Shown: one piece after another, positions 44,728 to 53,555 of the stretch
How positions within the stretch are numbered: position 1 is the first letter of the stretch
How the letters are laid out: each line of letters begins with the position of its first letter
From: JAMXLO01 sp963818775
GTDB taxonomy: Bacteria > Pseudomonadota > Alphaproteobacteria > Acetobacterales > Acetobacteraceae
Assembly: GCA_963818775.1 (NCBI GenBank)
Contig: CAWFUF010000017.1
Location: forward strand, 186,001-250,000
DNA length: 64,000 nt
Reading direction: 5' to 3'
The notes under the pieces: model-generated
What the model was told of the DNA's origin: nothing
Databases searched by the model: none
What the model saw: the letters and a program-made list of their open reading frames with translations, nothing else
Position numbers and translations under genes: made by a program

Positions 44728-45513
44728 ATGACAAAACACGTGACGGGAACACGTGAAGAGTGGCTTACAGCGCGGCTCGAGCTTCTCCAGGCAGAGAAGG
44801 AACTGACGCGGCGCGGCGACGAGCTGGCGCGACGGCGGCAGGAGCTGCCGTGGGTTCGCATCGACAAGGAGTATCAATTTGAAACCGACGAAGGGAGCGC
44901 GTCGCTGGCAGACCTCTTCAGAGGACGATCGCAGCTCCTCATCTACCACTTCATGTTTGGGGAAGATTGGAAGGCAGGCTGTCCCTCGTGTTCGATGATC
45001 GCGGATGCCTTCAACGGCTCCGTCGTCCACCTGGCGAATCACGACGTCACCCTTTCAGCGGTCTCGCGCGCGCCGCTGCCAAAACTGCAGGCGTACAAGC
45101 AGCGGATGGGGTGGGCGTTTCCCTGGGCCTCGTCGTTTGGCAGCGACTTCAACTCCGAGTTCAGCGTTTGGATCACCGAGGAGCAACAGCGCAAGGGCGC
45201 CGAATACAACTACCGGCACGAGAGGCCGACGAGCGACGTATTTCGCTGGCGAGATGGCCAGGAGGGTGGTGGCAACCCGGCGGAAGGCAAACTCGCGGCC
45301 GCGTGCGGTGTTGACGTGCCCGCTTATCACCGCGACAGACCCGGCATGAGCGCGTTCGCACTCGATGACGGCGCCGTCTATCACACCTATTCCACCTACG
45401 CCCGCGGCGTGGATCCATTCTTCGGCGTTTACCACTGGCTCGACCGCGCTCCTGATGGGCGCAACGAGACCGGCGTCTGGTGGCACCGTCATGACGAGTA
45501 CGACCAGCACTGA
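44728..45513 (+). CDS. DUF899 thioredoxin-like protein, copy 2
   Basis: The 261-residue protein shares the DUF899 frame with copy 1 but is clearly diverged. It has C85-P-S-C88 in GCPSCSMIADAF, then FPWASSFGSDFNSEFSV, and a longer C-terminal half ending GRNETGVWWHRHDEY. I start at 44728, just after GGAAGGAG, since the earlier GTG at 44692 has no such site. Its C-terminus is His- and Trp-rich and may take part in metal or haem binding; that is inference. Confidence 0.85.
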   Translation: MTKHVTGTREEWLTARLELLQAEKELTRRGDELARRRQELPWVRIDKEYQFETDEGSASLADLFRGRSQLLIYHFMFGEDWKAGCPSCSMIADAFNGSVVHLANHDVTLSAVSRAPLPKLQAYKQRMGWAFPWASSFGSDFNSEFSVWITEEQQRKGAEYNYRHERPTSDVFRWRDGQEGGGNPAEGKLAAACGVDVPAYHRDRPGMSAFALDDGAVYHTYSTYARGVDPFFGVYHWLDRAPDGRNETGVWWHRHDEYDQH

Positions 45514-45544
45514 GCGACGCCGCGACAAGCACTAGGACAGGGCA

Positions 45545-46297
45545 ATGAAGATCGCAGATTCAACAGTTCTGGTGACTGGAGCCAATCGGGGCCTCGGCAA
45601 GGCGCTCGTCGAGGAGGCTTTGAGGAGAGGCGCGAAACGGATTTACGCCGGCGCGCGCCAGCCGTTTGTGCACGCCAACCGCGGCGTCAGGCCCCTCACG
45701 CTGGACGTGACGGATGCAGCGCAGATTGGTGCGGCCGTCGAGAAAGTCGACACGATCGATATCCTCATCAACAATGCCGGCATTTCGCTCCAGAACGACC
45801 TGAGCGACCGCGCCGCGCTCGAACGGCTGCTAGCGGTCAACCTATTTGGCACATATGACGTGACCATGGCTTTCCTGCCGGTACTGGCGCGTCCCCGAAG
45901 TGCCATTGTCAACGTTCTATCATTGGCGTCGGTTGCGGCGGTGCCGTTCAATTCCCTCTACTCGATCTCGAAGGCCGCCGCGTTCTCCCTCTCGCAATCG
46001 TTGCGTGCTCTCTTGGCCGGACGAGGCGTGAGCGTCCATGTTGTCCTGCCCGGCCCCCTCGACACTGATATGACACGAGGCTTGGACATTCCGAAAGCCT
46101 CTCCCGCTTCTGCGGCGCGAGCGATCTTCGACGGATTGGAGAAGGGGGAGGAGGAAATCTTCCCGGACCCCATGTCGGAGCCGGTTGCGGAAGGCTGGCG
46201 CAACAGTACCGTGAAGGCGCTCGAGCGCCAGTTTGCTGCGTACATCGAAGAAACCCCCGTCAAATCAAGCGCGACGCGCCGATCGGTGCACCGCTAG
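45545..46297 (+). CDS. SDR family oxidoreductase
   Basis: This 250-residue SDR has TGANRGLGKALVEEA for nucleotide binding, NNAGI, a serine in VLSLAS and YSISKAA for the catalytic Tyr-Lys pair. AGARQ in the second strand suggests NADP. It is 31 bases after DUF899 copy 2 and 18 before copy 3, so it is likely in the same operon. Substrate unknown. Confidence 0.87.
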   Translation: MKIADSTVLVTGANRGLGKALVEEALRRGAKRIYAGARQPFVHANRGVRPLTLDVTDAAQIGAAVEKVDTIDILINNAGISLQNDLSDRAALERLLAVNLFGTYDVTMAFLPVLARPRSAIVNVLSLASVAAVPFNSLYSISKAAAFSLSQSLRALLAGRGVSVHVVLPGPLDTDMTRGLDIPKASPASAARAIFDGLEKGEEEIFPDPMSEPVAEGWRNSTVKALERQFAAYIEETPVKSSATRRSVHR

Positions 46298-46315
46298 CAA
46301 GCAAGGACAGTCGCG

Positions 46316-47056
46316 ATGAACAAACCCCCGATCGTGTCGCAGCAGGAGTGGGAGGCTGCGCGGCAGCTTCTCCTCGTGAAGGAAAAGGCGCACACCCGCG
46401 CCCGCGACGCGCTGGCCGCCGAACGCAGGCGGATGCCGTGGATGGCCGTCGGGAAGGCGTACGAATTCGAGGGGCCCAAAGGCAACGTCAGCCTGCTCGA
46501 CCTGTTCGAGGGCCGCCGGCAGTTGGTCGTCTATCGGGCCTTCTTCGAGCCCGGAGTGTTCGGTTGGCCCGACCACGGCTGCCGCGGCTGCTCTCTGGGC
46601 GCCGATCAGGTCTCGCATCTGGCCCATCTGAACGCGCGCGACACAACGCTCGCGTACGTTTCGCGCGCGCCACAAAAGGACATCGAGCGCCTGAAGGCAC
46701 GAATGGGTTGGAAGATGCCGTGGTACACCATCACCGACAGCTTCGACACCGACTTCGGCGTGGACGAGTGGCACGGCCATAACGTGTTCATCCGCGACGG
46801 CGAGCGCGTGTTCCGAACCTACTTCATCAATGGCCGCGGCGACGAGGCGATGGGCACCACCTGGAGCTACCTCGACGTGACGGCGCTCGGACGTCAGGAG
46901 ACTTGGGAGGACTCGCCAGAGGGTTATCCCCAGACCCCGCCGTACAAGTGGTGGAACTGGCACGACAACTACGCCGCCGAGGCCTCGCCTGACCCGAAGT
47001 GGGTCGAGGTGTCCGACGCTGGAGAAGCCACCTTCCGAAAGCGCGACGCAAGCTAA
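46316..47056 (+). CDS. DUF899 thioredoxin-like protein, copy 3
   Basis: The 246-residue protein has KEKAHTRARDALAAERRRMP, GRRQLVVYRAFFEPG, C89-R-G-C92 in DHGCRGCSLGAD and FDTDFGVDEWHGHNV. Its CxxC (CRGC) differs from copies 1 and 2 (CEGC, CPSC). The closing part (WSYLDVTALGRQETWEDSPE) matches copy 1 more closely than copy 2. A tandem paralogue trio suggests diversified roles rather than simple dosage. Confidence 0.87.
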   Translation: MNKPPIVSQQEWEAARQLLLVKEKAHTRARDALAAERRRMPWMAVGKAYEFEGPKGNVSLLDLFEGRRQLVVYRAFFEPGVFGWPDHGCRGCSLGADQVSHLAHLNARDTTLAYVSRAPQKDIERLKARMGWKMPWYTITDSFDTDFGVDEWHGHNVFIRDGERVFRTYFINGRGDEAMGTTWSYLDVTALGRQETWEDSPEGYPQTPPYKWWNWHDNYAAEASPDPKWVEVSDAGEATFRKRDAS

Positions 47057-47085
47057 TACTATTGCGAAGTCGGAAAGCGCAGGCC

Positions 47086-47880
47086 ATGGCCGCATCAACC
47101 CGCGTTTGTCAGCGAGCCTTCTTCGGCATCTCGGCTCTGCTTTTTGCCACCAGCGCGGCTGGTACGATCATCTGGTGCCAGTCCATGTCGGCGATGGGCG
47201 AGATGCCGATGCCCGGCGGCTGGACGATGTCGATGGCGTGGATGCCGATGTGCGGACTGACGTGGCTCGACACAGCGGCTGTATTCCTCGGCATGTGGGT
47301 TTTGATGATGGTGGCGATGATGCTGCCCTCCGTGACGCCAATGCTGTTGCGCTACCGCCACGCCGTCGGCAGGACAGGCGAGACGCGTCTGGGGAGGCTG
47401 ACCGCGCTGGTAGGCGCAGGGTACTTCTTCGTGTGGATCGCGTTTGGATTGGCCGCCTTTCCGCTGAGCATCGCGCTAACGGCGGTCGCGATGCATCAGC
47501 CGGCACTGGCGCGCGCCGCTCCGATCGCCGTCGGTCTGGTGGTCGTGATCGCCGGCGCGCTCCAGTTCACCGCGTGGAAGGCACGTCACCTTGCATGCTG
47601 GCGCGGGGCACCTGGGTGCTGCCATACGATGCTGGCCGGCGCCGGCACGGCTTGGCGGCATGGCCTGCGCCTCGGAATCCGCTGCGGCTACTGCTGTGCC
47701 AATCTGATGGCGATCCTCCTGGTCGTCGGGATCATGGACCTCGGCGCGATGGCTGTCGTGACGGCAGCCATCACCGTCGAACGTATCGCACCGGGCGGTG
47801 AGCGCGTCGCCCAAGCCATCGGCGCGATTGCCGTCGGCGCAGGGTTGTTCCAGATAGCCCGAGCAGCCGTGATCGGGTAG
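47086..47880 (+). CDS. DUF2182 integral membrane protein
   Basis: The 264-residue protein has about seven hydrophobic segments with DUF2182 hallmarks: MGEMPMPGGWTMSMAWMPMC (Met-rich), FLGMWVLMMVAMMLPSVTPM, CWRGAPGCCHT and RCGYCCANLMAI. The many Met and Cys residues suggest copper or other soft metal handling; the family's function is unknown. The start at 47086 follows copy 3 by 29 bases and begins before the first hydrophobic segment. It ends the DUF899 cluster. Confidence 0.87.
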   Translation: MAASTRVCQRAFFGISALLFATSAAGTIIWCQSMSAMGEMPMPGGWTMSMAWMPMCGLTWLDTAAVFLGMWVLMMVAMMLPSVTPMLLRYRHAVGRTGETRLGRLTALVGAGYFFVWIAFGLAAFPLSIALTAVAMHQPALARAAPIAVGLVVVIAGALQFTAWKARHLACWRGAPGCCHTMLAGAGTAWRHGLRLGIRCGYCCANLMAILLVVGIMDLGAMAVVTAAITVERIAPGGERVAQAIGAIAVGAGLFQIARAAVIG

Positions 47881-47939
47881 TGCATCCCGTACGCGTCGCA
47901 ATGGACCGGCATAAACGTGAGCCAACATTGGCTCCGCGC

Positions 47940-48423
47940 TTAAGCCGGTTCGCGATGCCTGCCTCGATAGGTTTGCGTCTTTTGACGATTGCCGCACAAA
48001 TCAGACGAACACCAATGCCGATTGGCAAGCTTGGAACGATCGAAGAAAATCCAACGGCACTCTTCCGACGCACAGGTCTTCAAGCGCGCGAGTCGATCCG
48101 TCTTGGCCAGGCCATACACTTCCGCCATGACCAAGCAAGCTTGAACCTGGTGCAGCCTGCAGCGCGACCGAGCCCTCGTCGGCAACCACCAGCGTCAGCG
48201 GAAAATTCCTGCTCGCGGTTGTCAGCCTACGCGCTGCGTCTGAATCCTGCCGCCGGTCCTGGGGAGAACGTCCCAGGAGGTTGTGCAGTGCATCGCGTAG
48301 GTCCAGCGCACGACGATAGTCACGTGCAGCAATGCGTTTGGCTGGCGTCAGCAACCGGCGCCTGCGCATCCACGCTTCCATTTGCCCCGCGGTCGCGAAC
48401 TCGTCTCCGCCGGTATGAGCCAT
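47940..48423 (-). pseudogene. CGNR zinc-finger (ABATE) regulator remnant
   Basis: From 48423 the frame encodes the middle of an ABATE-type domain (AGQMEAWMRRRRLLTPAKRI, LRDALHNLLG). A frameshift near 48130 then gives RLKTCASEECRWIFFDRSKL and HWCSSDLCGNRQKTQTYRGR: a treble-clef zinc finger (C-x4-C, C-x4-C) with the diagnostic CGNR. The usual family N-terminus is missing upstream, so the gene is both shifted and shortened. Such proteins are stress-type regulators. Confidence 0.78.
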
Positions 48424-48537
48424 GCCCTGCTCAACATAGCCGCGGCAATCGCGTCAAATATCGTTTGCTGGTGCTTGCGACCGATCCTGCGCCCGACGCT
48501 CTGGCTCAGCGATCGGATCGACGAAAGGAGGTTCCTC

Positions 48538-48786
48538 ATGTCACATCCCGCCATCTCCACGGAGGAGATTTCCTACTGGAAATACGTCGAGGTGCTCGGC
48601 GCGATGGCCTATGTCGAGGTCGGCGTGGGCGATCCCATCGTGTTTCTGCACGGTAACCCGACGCCATCATATCTATGACGGAACATTATTTCAAATCTCG
48701 GTTCGGACGCTGTCCCGCGCCGGACTATGTCGGCATGGGCAACTCGGGACCGGCGCCAGACGGAGGTTATCGCTTCGTCGACCACC
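48538..48786 (+). pseudogene. Haloalkane dehalogenase 5' fragment
   Basis: The frame encodes MSHPAISTEEISYWKYVEVL and VFLHGNPTPSYL, the N-terminus of haloalkane dehalogenase-type alpha/beta hydrolases including the halide-binding Asn. The next codon is TGA where the family has Trp, and the frame then continues RNIISNLGSD. A further shift near 48710 gives GRCPAPDYVGMGNSGPAPDG and YRFVDH. It ends near 48786, where a different gene begins. The gene has lost its nucleophile region and cannot be active. Confidence 0.75.
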
Positions 48787-48789
48787 GAC

Positions 48790-49024
48790 CGCGGACGAGC
48801 GAGGAGCCGAAGCAGCGTTCTGTGGCGCGATCGAGCTGGCCGACCAGCGATCGGCGCTATCATGGCGGCTGCGCGCATCGATGAGCCTCGCTCGGCTGCA
48901 ATTCCGACAAGGTCGCCGCGAAGAGGCTCAGGAGGCGCTTGCTGAGACCTACGACCGCTTCAGCGAAGGGCTCGATACGCCAGGTTTGAAGGCTGCCCAA
49001 CGTCTATTGGCAACACTGAGCTAG
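48790..49024 (+). pseudogene. C-terminal (TPR-like) remnant of an adenylate cyclase/ATPase protein
   Basis: The last 78 residues of this frame, GAEAAFCGAIELADQRSALS, RASMSLARLQFRQGRREEAQ and GLDTPGLKAAQRLLATL, match the C-terminal repeats of bacterial cyclase-ATPase-TPR regulators. They begin about where the dehalogenase fragment ends, so a deletion or insertion event joined two unrelated genes. No start or upstream domains remain. Confidence 0.6.
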
Positions 49025-49026
49025 CA

Positions 49027-50271
49027 TCAGCTCGGCCTTGCGCCGCCGCGAAGCGCCGCCCTGGGATTGATCAGCGATTCGATAATCGCAACAGCCGATG
49101 CCAAACCGCTTTCGGCGCGCATCCTCTCGCCCAACGCGGTTGCGCGATCTCGCATCTCCGTCGTTCCGGCGGAATCGATCGCGAACTTCAAGGAATGTGC
49201 GTCGATGTTACGACCGCTCGTTGTTTCAGGTGCAACCCCGAGAAGCCGCAACCGCTCCGCCCAAAAGGGCTGATCGCCGGCGAAAGGCAGCACGACCGAA
49301 GGAATGCCAGCACGTGCGGCGGAGTGCGTGGTTCCTGAACCGCCATGATGAATCACCAGCGAGGTTCGGCGAAACAGCCAGTCGTGCGGAGTTTCTTCTA
49401 GCAGACAGAAATTCTTTGGAAGCTCCAGTCCCTCCGTGCCGCTCCAGCCTGGATAGAAGAGCGCGCGGCGACCTGCAACGGCAGTGACGACCGCATCGCG
49501 CATGACGTTTCGATCATAGCCCACCATGCTGCCAAATCCGACATAGATAGGGGCTTCTCCAGCGGAAAGAAAATCCTGTAGCGCCTGCGGCGCATCCCAG
49601 TCGTCGACGGGGCGCACCCATTGACCGCACATGAAGGCGTTCGACGGCCAATCTGTGGGCTTCGGCAGCAGACTTGGCGAGATGCCATAGAGCATCGGAT
49701 AGGCTGACCACAATTTGGACCGTGGCGGCAAGCCACAAACCCCGACCCTCGCTTCGTTGATTGCCCGGCGAAACGCCCGCCACAACATTTCCGCGACGAA
49801 GCGATGGCTGAATCGGTTCAGCCATCGTGGCACGCGTCTCGGAGGCAGGAATGACGATGGAAACTCAGCAGTCGGCGTGAGAGGAATCATTCCGGCCCCG
49901 AGAGCAGGCACATCCAACTTCTCAGCGACGGAAAAACCGACGAAGGCCGCAAGACCCGCGCAGATAATTGCGTCGCTGCCGGTGGCCGATTCGAGCGTCT
50001 GTCGCATCCAGGCCGTCGCGTTGTCATTGGCGACGCGTGACAACGCTCTCGTCGCAGCATTCAAGCCCGCGCCGCCATCTCGGGGTTGCAGCATGCTGCG
50101 GATGTCGCCGGCCAACGCCGTATGCGGCACGTCGAGATCACGAGCACTTCCCAGCGTTCCCTCGGCAGCCAACAGGGTAACATCATGACCAGCGTCCCGA
50201 AGAGCGCTGCAAAGCGTTGCGATCGGGCGTGTGTCACCTTCTGTTCCGAAAGTCACCGCAGCCAGTTTCAC
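49027..50271 (-). CDS. UDP-glycosyltransferase-like (GT1/MGT) enzyme
   Basis: The 414-residue protein starts KLAAVTFGTEGDTRPIATLC, the donor-side N-terminus of GT1 enzymes. It has the C-terminal motif VIHHGGSGTTHSAARAGIPS and FAGDQPFWAERL, as in sterol or polyketide glucosyltransferases. I use the GTG at 50271 because AAGGGG (50278-50283) fits as the ribosome site and the N-terminus then matches the family; an ATG at 50301 adds ten unlikely residues. It likely glycosylates a lipid or small aglycone. Confidence 0.8.
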   Translation of the reverse strand: MKLAAVTFGTEGDTRPIATLCSALRDAGHDVTLLAAEGTLGSARDLDVPHTALAGDIRSMLQPRDGGAGLNAATRALSRVANDNATAWMRQTLESATGSDAIICAGLAAFVGFSVAEKLDVPALGAGMIPLTPTAEFPSSFLPPRRVPRWLNRFSHRFVAEMLWRAFRRAINEARVGVCGLPPRSKLWSAYPMLYGISPSLLPKPTDWPSNAFMCGQWVRPVDDWDAPQALQDFLSAGEAPIYVGFGSMVGYDRNVMRDAVVTAVAGRRALFYPGWSGTEGLELPKNFCLLEETPHDWLFRRTSLVIHHGGSGTTHSAARAGIPSVVLPFAGDQPFWAERLRLLGVAPETTSGRNIDAHSLKFAIDSAGTTEMRDRATALGERMRAESGLASAVAIIESLINPRAALRGGARPS

Positions 50272-50277
50272 TTGCGC

Positions 50278-50283
50278 CCCCTT
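50278..50283 (-). promoter_or_regulatory. Ribosome binding site supporting a GTG start
   Basis: On the minus strand AAGGGG lies six bases before the GTG at 50271. It is inside the longer open frame from the ATG at 50301, which has no comparable site. This favours the shorter glycosyltransferase. Confidence 0.5.
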
Positions 50284-50365
50284 GGCAATCTGGATCGCCA
50301 TGCGTCTGATTTCGCCCTATTTGTACCATCCGATTCTTGACATGCGCGATACGCTCGGCGCTCGA

Positions 50366-50668
50366 TTATCGCGCATCCAATCCCGCCGACGTCGGCGATC
50401 CTTTCGGCTTCGAGAAAAAGCCGAAATACAGGCACAGCAGAAACAAGACGAGATGGATGAACGAGCGGTAGAAGTCGACCTCAGGCGTGACGACAAAGCT
50501 CGTGCCCGCGAGCGGCACCGATACCTTCGTGAAATAGAAATAGAGCTGAACACCCCAGCTGACGAAGAAGGCGCCCGCCAGGAATTTGCGATATTCCCGG
50601 AACCGGATGGCCCAATAAAGGTTGAGCGCCGCCCAGACGACCCCCGTCACCAGGTAAACGTAGTTCAT
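50366..50668 (-). CDS. Small integral membrane protein of unknown function
   Basis: The 100-residue protein starts MNYVYLVTGVVWAALNLYWA and has two or three hydrophobic segments (FLAGAFFVSWGVQLYFYF, FIHLVLFLLCLYFGFF). GGAGGAGC lies just upstream of the ATG at 50668, which sets the start; the longer open frame upstream belongs to a degraded gene. No family is recognised. It may be an isolated membrane peptide. Confidence 0.65.
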   Translation of the reverse strand: MNYVYLVTGVVWAALNLYWAIRFREYRKFLAGAFFVSWGVQLYFYFTKVSVPLAGTSFVVTPEVDFYRSFIHLVLFLLCLYFGFFSKPKGSPTSAGLDAR

Positions 50669-51030
50669 GGCTCTTGCTCCTCCCGCTCGCGGCCGCGGCT
50701 TCTGGAAAAGTACATGCCGGCGCGCCGGCTCGGCGAACGCAGTAGCACGCGCGCCTTCTACAAAGTCTCGCAATCCTACGAAGCGACGCTGGGTGATCGG
50801 ATCTTTGCATTGCCACTCCGCGAGCCATTCGCGTCCCACCAGCACCGGCTCCAGGTGCTTTGCTTGAGCCAGTGCTGGTGGAGGAATCCGTCAAAAAGCT
50901 TGCGTGCGGGCGTGTCGCCGATGTTGCCGGAAAAGATAAGCAAGGACCACGGCAGGCTAGCCATCTCCAAGGAATTGAGCGCCGCGAAAACCTATTCCAC
51001 CACCTCGCTGCGGCCGCGCGGGTCGCTGAC
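50669..51030 (-). pseudogene. Degraded coding remnant, unrecognised
   Basis: The minus strand reads VFAALNSLEMASLPWSLLIF, SGNIGDTPARKLFDGFLHQH, then a frame change to REWLAEWQCKDPITQRRFVG and RDFVEGARATAFAEPARRHV. These look like one protein with a stop before the first part and a shift near 50870. I cannot name the family. Confidence 0.4.
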
Positions 51031-51065
51031 ATTGGCCGCTCTTCGTCAGTGTCTTCGTATAGCGC

Positions 51066-51504
51066 TCAGCTGAGTTCTTGGGCGAGTCCGATGAGAAGCC
51101 CTTCAGGCCCGCGGATGTAGCAGAGCCGATACGTGTCTTTATACTGGACTACTTCGCCTACGAGCTGCGCGCCGCGTTTGCGGAGCCAATCAAGCGTCTC
51201 GTCGATATCGTCCACGGCGAACATGACGCGGAGATAGCCCAGAGCATTCACCGGGGCGTTGCGGTGATCCGCGACGGCAGGCGGCGTGAGGAAGCGGGAG
51301 AGCTCGAGCCGGCCGTGGCCGTCCGGCGTGTGCATCATGGCAATTTCGACGCGCTGATCGCCCCAGTCCAGTGACACGTCCGGCCCATTCTCCTACGATC
51401 GTGGCCCGCCCTTCGAGCTCGAGGCCGAGCTCGCGAAAGAAATCAATCGTCCCTCCGAGGTCATCGACGACGATTCCTACGTTGTCCATCCGTTTGAGCG
51501 CCAT
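51066..51504 (-). pseudogene. VOC (glyoxalase-like) protein, frameshifted
   Basis: From 51504 the frame reads MALKRMDNVGIVVDDLGGTI and RATIVGEWAGRVTGLG. Then, in another frame, GDQRVEIAMMHTPDGHGRLE continues to GYLRVMFAVDDIDETLDWLR and CYIRGPEGLLIGLAQEL. Joined near 51365 they make a complete two-lobe VOC protein of about 146 residues, with the metal-ligand E in the last strand region. One indel separates them. The gene is likely decayed or mis-sequenced. Confidence 0.75.
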
Positions 51505-51532
51505 GTGTCCAATCCACAAGGTTTCGTCTAGT

Positions 51533-51655
51533 CTACCCGTCAGGCCGAATTAGCACGGCCATGGGAGCAACAACCACGCCGATTGCCGGAAGTTCCCACG
51601 CGCCAAGGTCTTTGGCGCCGATCAGCTGAACCCGATCCGTCCACGGCGTGATGTT
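51533..51655 (-). pseudogene. C-terminal tail of a FAD-dependent aromatic monooxygenase
   Basis: The frame ends NITPWTDRVQLIGAKDLGAW, ELPAIGVVVAPMAVLIRPDG. The closing VLIRPDG block is the hallmark of PheA/TfdB-type phenol or polyketide hydroxylases, whose C-terminal domain is thioredoxin-like. Only about 40 residues remain, just downstream of the dihydrofolate reductase-like gene. It is a fragment, not a gene. Confidence 0.55.
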
Positions 51656-51671
51656 CGCATATGCGATGGCC

Positions 51672-52313
51672 CTATCGGCTGAGAACAAAGTGTGTGGCGT
51701 GTTCGGTCGCCTGATGTTCGGTAATGCAGTAGCCAAGCGCCGGCAGGTCGATCCGGGCGAACATCGTTTCGCCTTGCCCGAGCACAACTGGGGACAATGC
51801 GAAATGCAGCTCGTCGATCAGCCCGGCGCGAAGATATTGACGCACCGTCTCGACGCCGCCGCCGATCTTCACGTCGCGACCATTGGCGGCAAGTTTCGCC
51901 TGATCCAGTGCCGCCTCGATGCCCTTGGTCACGAAGATGAAGGTGGTGCCGCCTTCCATCTCGATCGGATCGCGCTGATGGTGAGTCAGGACGAAGGTCG
52001 GCGCGTGATAAGGGGGGTTCGTACCCCACCAGCCCTTCCAAGTTTCATCCGGCCAGGGACCGCGGATCGGTCCGAACATGTTGCGACCGAGGATGAAGGC
52101 GCCAAACCCGGCCATCGAACGATGTGCGTAGGCTTCATCAACACCATCCGAACCGCCACTCTCACCAATCATTGTCCGGAACATGCGCGTGCCGAAAAGC
52201 CACTGGTGCAACTCCAGCCCGCGCTTGCCCAGGGGATTTTCAAGGCTTTGCTCCGGCCCTGCTCCGAAACCGTCGAGCGACACCGAAAAGCCTCCAACGC
52301 GGACTTTCGTCAT
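51672..52313 (-). CDS. Dihydrofolate reductase/RibD C-terminal-like protein
   Basis: The 213-residue protein opens KVRVGGFSVSLDGFGAGPEQ and has GFGAFILGRNMFGPIRGPWP, VLTHHQRDPIEMEGGTTFIF and VKIGGGVETVRQYLRAGLID, the NADPH-binding pattern of RibD C-terminal/DHFR-like proteins. Such proteins reduce small nitrogen-rich substrates; the target is unknown. Frame, length and start match the family. It lies in a decaying stretch but is intact. Confidence 0.85.
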   Translation of the reverse strand: MTKVRVGGFSVSLDGFGAGPEQSLENPLGKRGLELHQWLFGTRMFRTMIGESGGSDGVDEAYAHRSMAGFGAFILGRNMFGPIRGPWPDETWKGWWGTNPPYHAPTFVLTHHQRDPIEMEGGTTFIFVTKGIEAALDQAKLAANGRDVKIGGGVETVRQYLRAGLIDELHFALSPVVLGQGETMFARIDLPALGYCITEHQATEHATHFVLSR

Positions 52314-52574
52314 AACGCCTCCACCGCACTATCCGATTGAATCACCTGGTGAGACATGGGGCGTCGAAGCTGTTTTCGCTTGCGCTTATCGCATGTGCGT
52401 TGCGGGCCTTGCCTGCGTGCCGCGAGTACGGCATCGCCGAGGGGAAGGAGCGAGAGGCTCGAATAATCAACACGGAAAGCGGGGTGCACGATCCAGATGT
52501 CCAACACCTATCAAGAACTATCGACAACGATCGGAGAGGCCCGCCCCGCAATCCTATCCCTGACTATCCGAGAC
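52314..52574. other. Intergenic region, no supported gene
   Basis: About 260 bases separate the RibD-like gene start from the LysR gene end. Short open frames exist on both strands but none resembles a known protein. The promoter of the RibD-like gene is expected in the first 100 bases. Confidence 0.35.
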
Positions 52575-53555
52575 CTACCCTTTCCTACGCTCCGGCACTC
52601 CCACTCGATTGTTCGCATCGGGCCTAATGAGTTGATTTGTCGTTGCAAAGAATTTCTCCGCCTCGCGCGATATGGACAGCCCTGCGAGAAGCGGAGCGTA
52701 CCCGGCGAGCCTGCGGGATACGAACTCAGTGAAGAGCCGCACGCGCTTCGTCTTGCGTGTCTCCCCCTGTGTGAGAAGCCAGAGCGTTCCGTACAAGTGC
52801 AGGTCGGTGCCCGGCACCCTCACCAGTAGGGGGTCGGCATCTCCGACGAAGCACGGCAGTGTCGTCATCCCGATCCCTTGCCGTGCCGCAACGATCTGCG
52901 CCTCGCCGTCCGTGGTCCTGAACGGAACCCCCGTGGTGCGAACCTCACCCTCGCGGGCCCAGTCCGGGATTCCATGACTGCTTATGACGATCCACCGGAT
53001 GGGATCGGGCGCGCCCGCACGCCACGCGGCTAGTCGATCGCGGGACATGTAGATGCCTCCGAACAGCTCCGGTCCCTTCAAGCTGTGAAGATTGAGCGGC
53101 AGGGTTTTGCGGTCGTAGACGACGCGGATCGCGACGTCGGCCTCTCGGTTGGTTAGATTTGCCAGCTCGCCGTACGCCAAGATTTCCATCTCGATGTCCG
53201 GATACAGACGCGCGAAATCGGTGAAGTCCGGCATGAGCAGGTGTGTCGCGAGGGTCGGTGCCAACGTCATCCGCAGTAGCCCGCGTACGCCCTGGTCGCG
53301 CCCGAAGACGCGCGTCTCCAGCAGGTGCGACGACGCTTCCATCTGGTCCGCGAACTCGAGGACCTCCTCGCCCGCAGCCGTTAGACGGTAGCCCGAAGGC
53401 AGCTTTTCGAACATGTGCGCCCCGAGGCGCTCCTCGAGCTGGGCGATGCGTCGCAGCACGGTTGAGTGATTCACCCCGAGGTGCTCGGCGGCAGCCCGCA
53501 CCGAGGCTCCGCGCGCGACGGCGAGAAAGTAGCGAACGTCATCCCAGTCGATCAT
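52575..53555 (-). CDS. LysR-family transcriptional regulator
   Basis: The 326-residue protein starts MIDWDDVRYFLAVARGASVR with a winged HTH (RAAAEHLGVNHSTVLRRIAQ) and a periplasmic-binding-like effector domain. I use the Met at 53555 because it opens the conserved HTH; five residues earlier lie on a weaker ATG. It is divergent from an SDR gene with 291 bases between, a classical LysR arrangement, and probably controls that SDR and the F420-type reductase after it. Confidence 0.88.
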   Translation of the reverse strand: MIDWDDVRYFLAVARGASVRAAAEHLGVNHSTVLRRIAQLEERLGAHMFEKLPSGYRLTAAGEEVLEFADQMEASSHLLETRVFGRDQGVRGLLRMTLAPTLATHLLMPDFTDFARLYPDIEMEILAYGELANLTNREADVAIRVVYDRKTLPLNLHSLKGPELFGGIYMSRDRLAAWRAGAPDPIRWIVISSHGIPDWAREGEVRTTGVPFRTTDGEAQIVAARQGIGMTTLPCFVGDADPLLVRVPGTDLHLYGTLWLLTQGETRKTKRVRLFTEFVSRRLAGYAPLLAGLSISREAEKFFATTNQLIRPDANNRVGVPERRKG

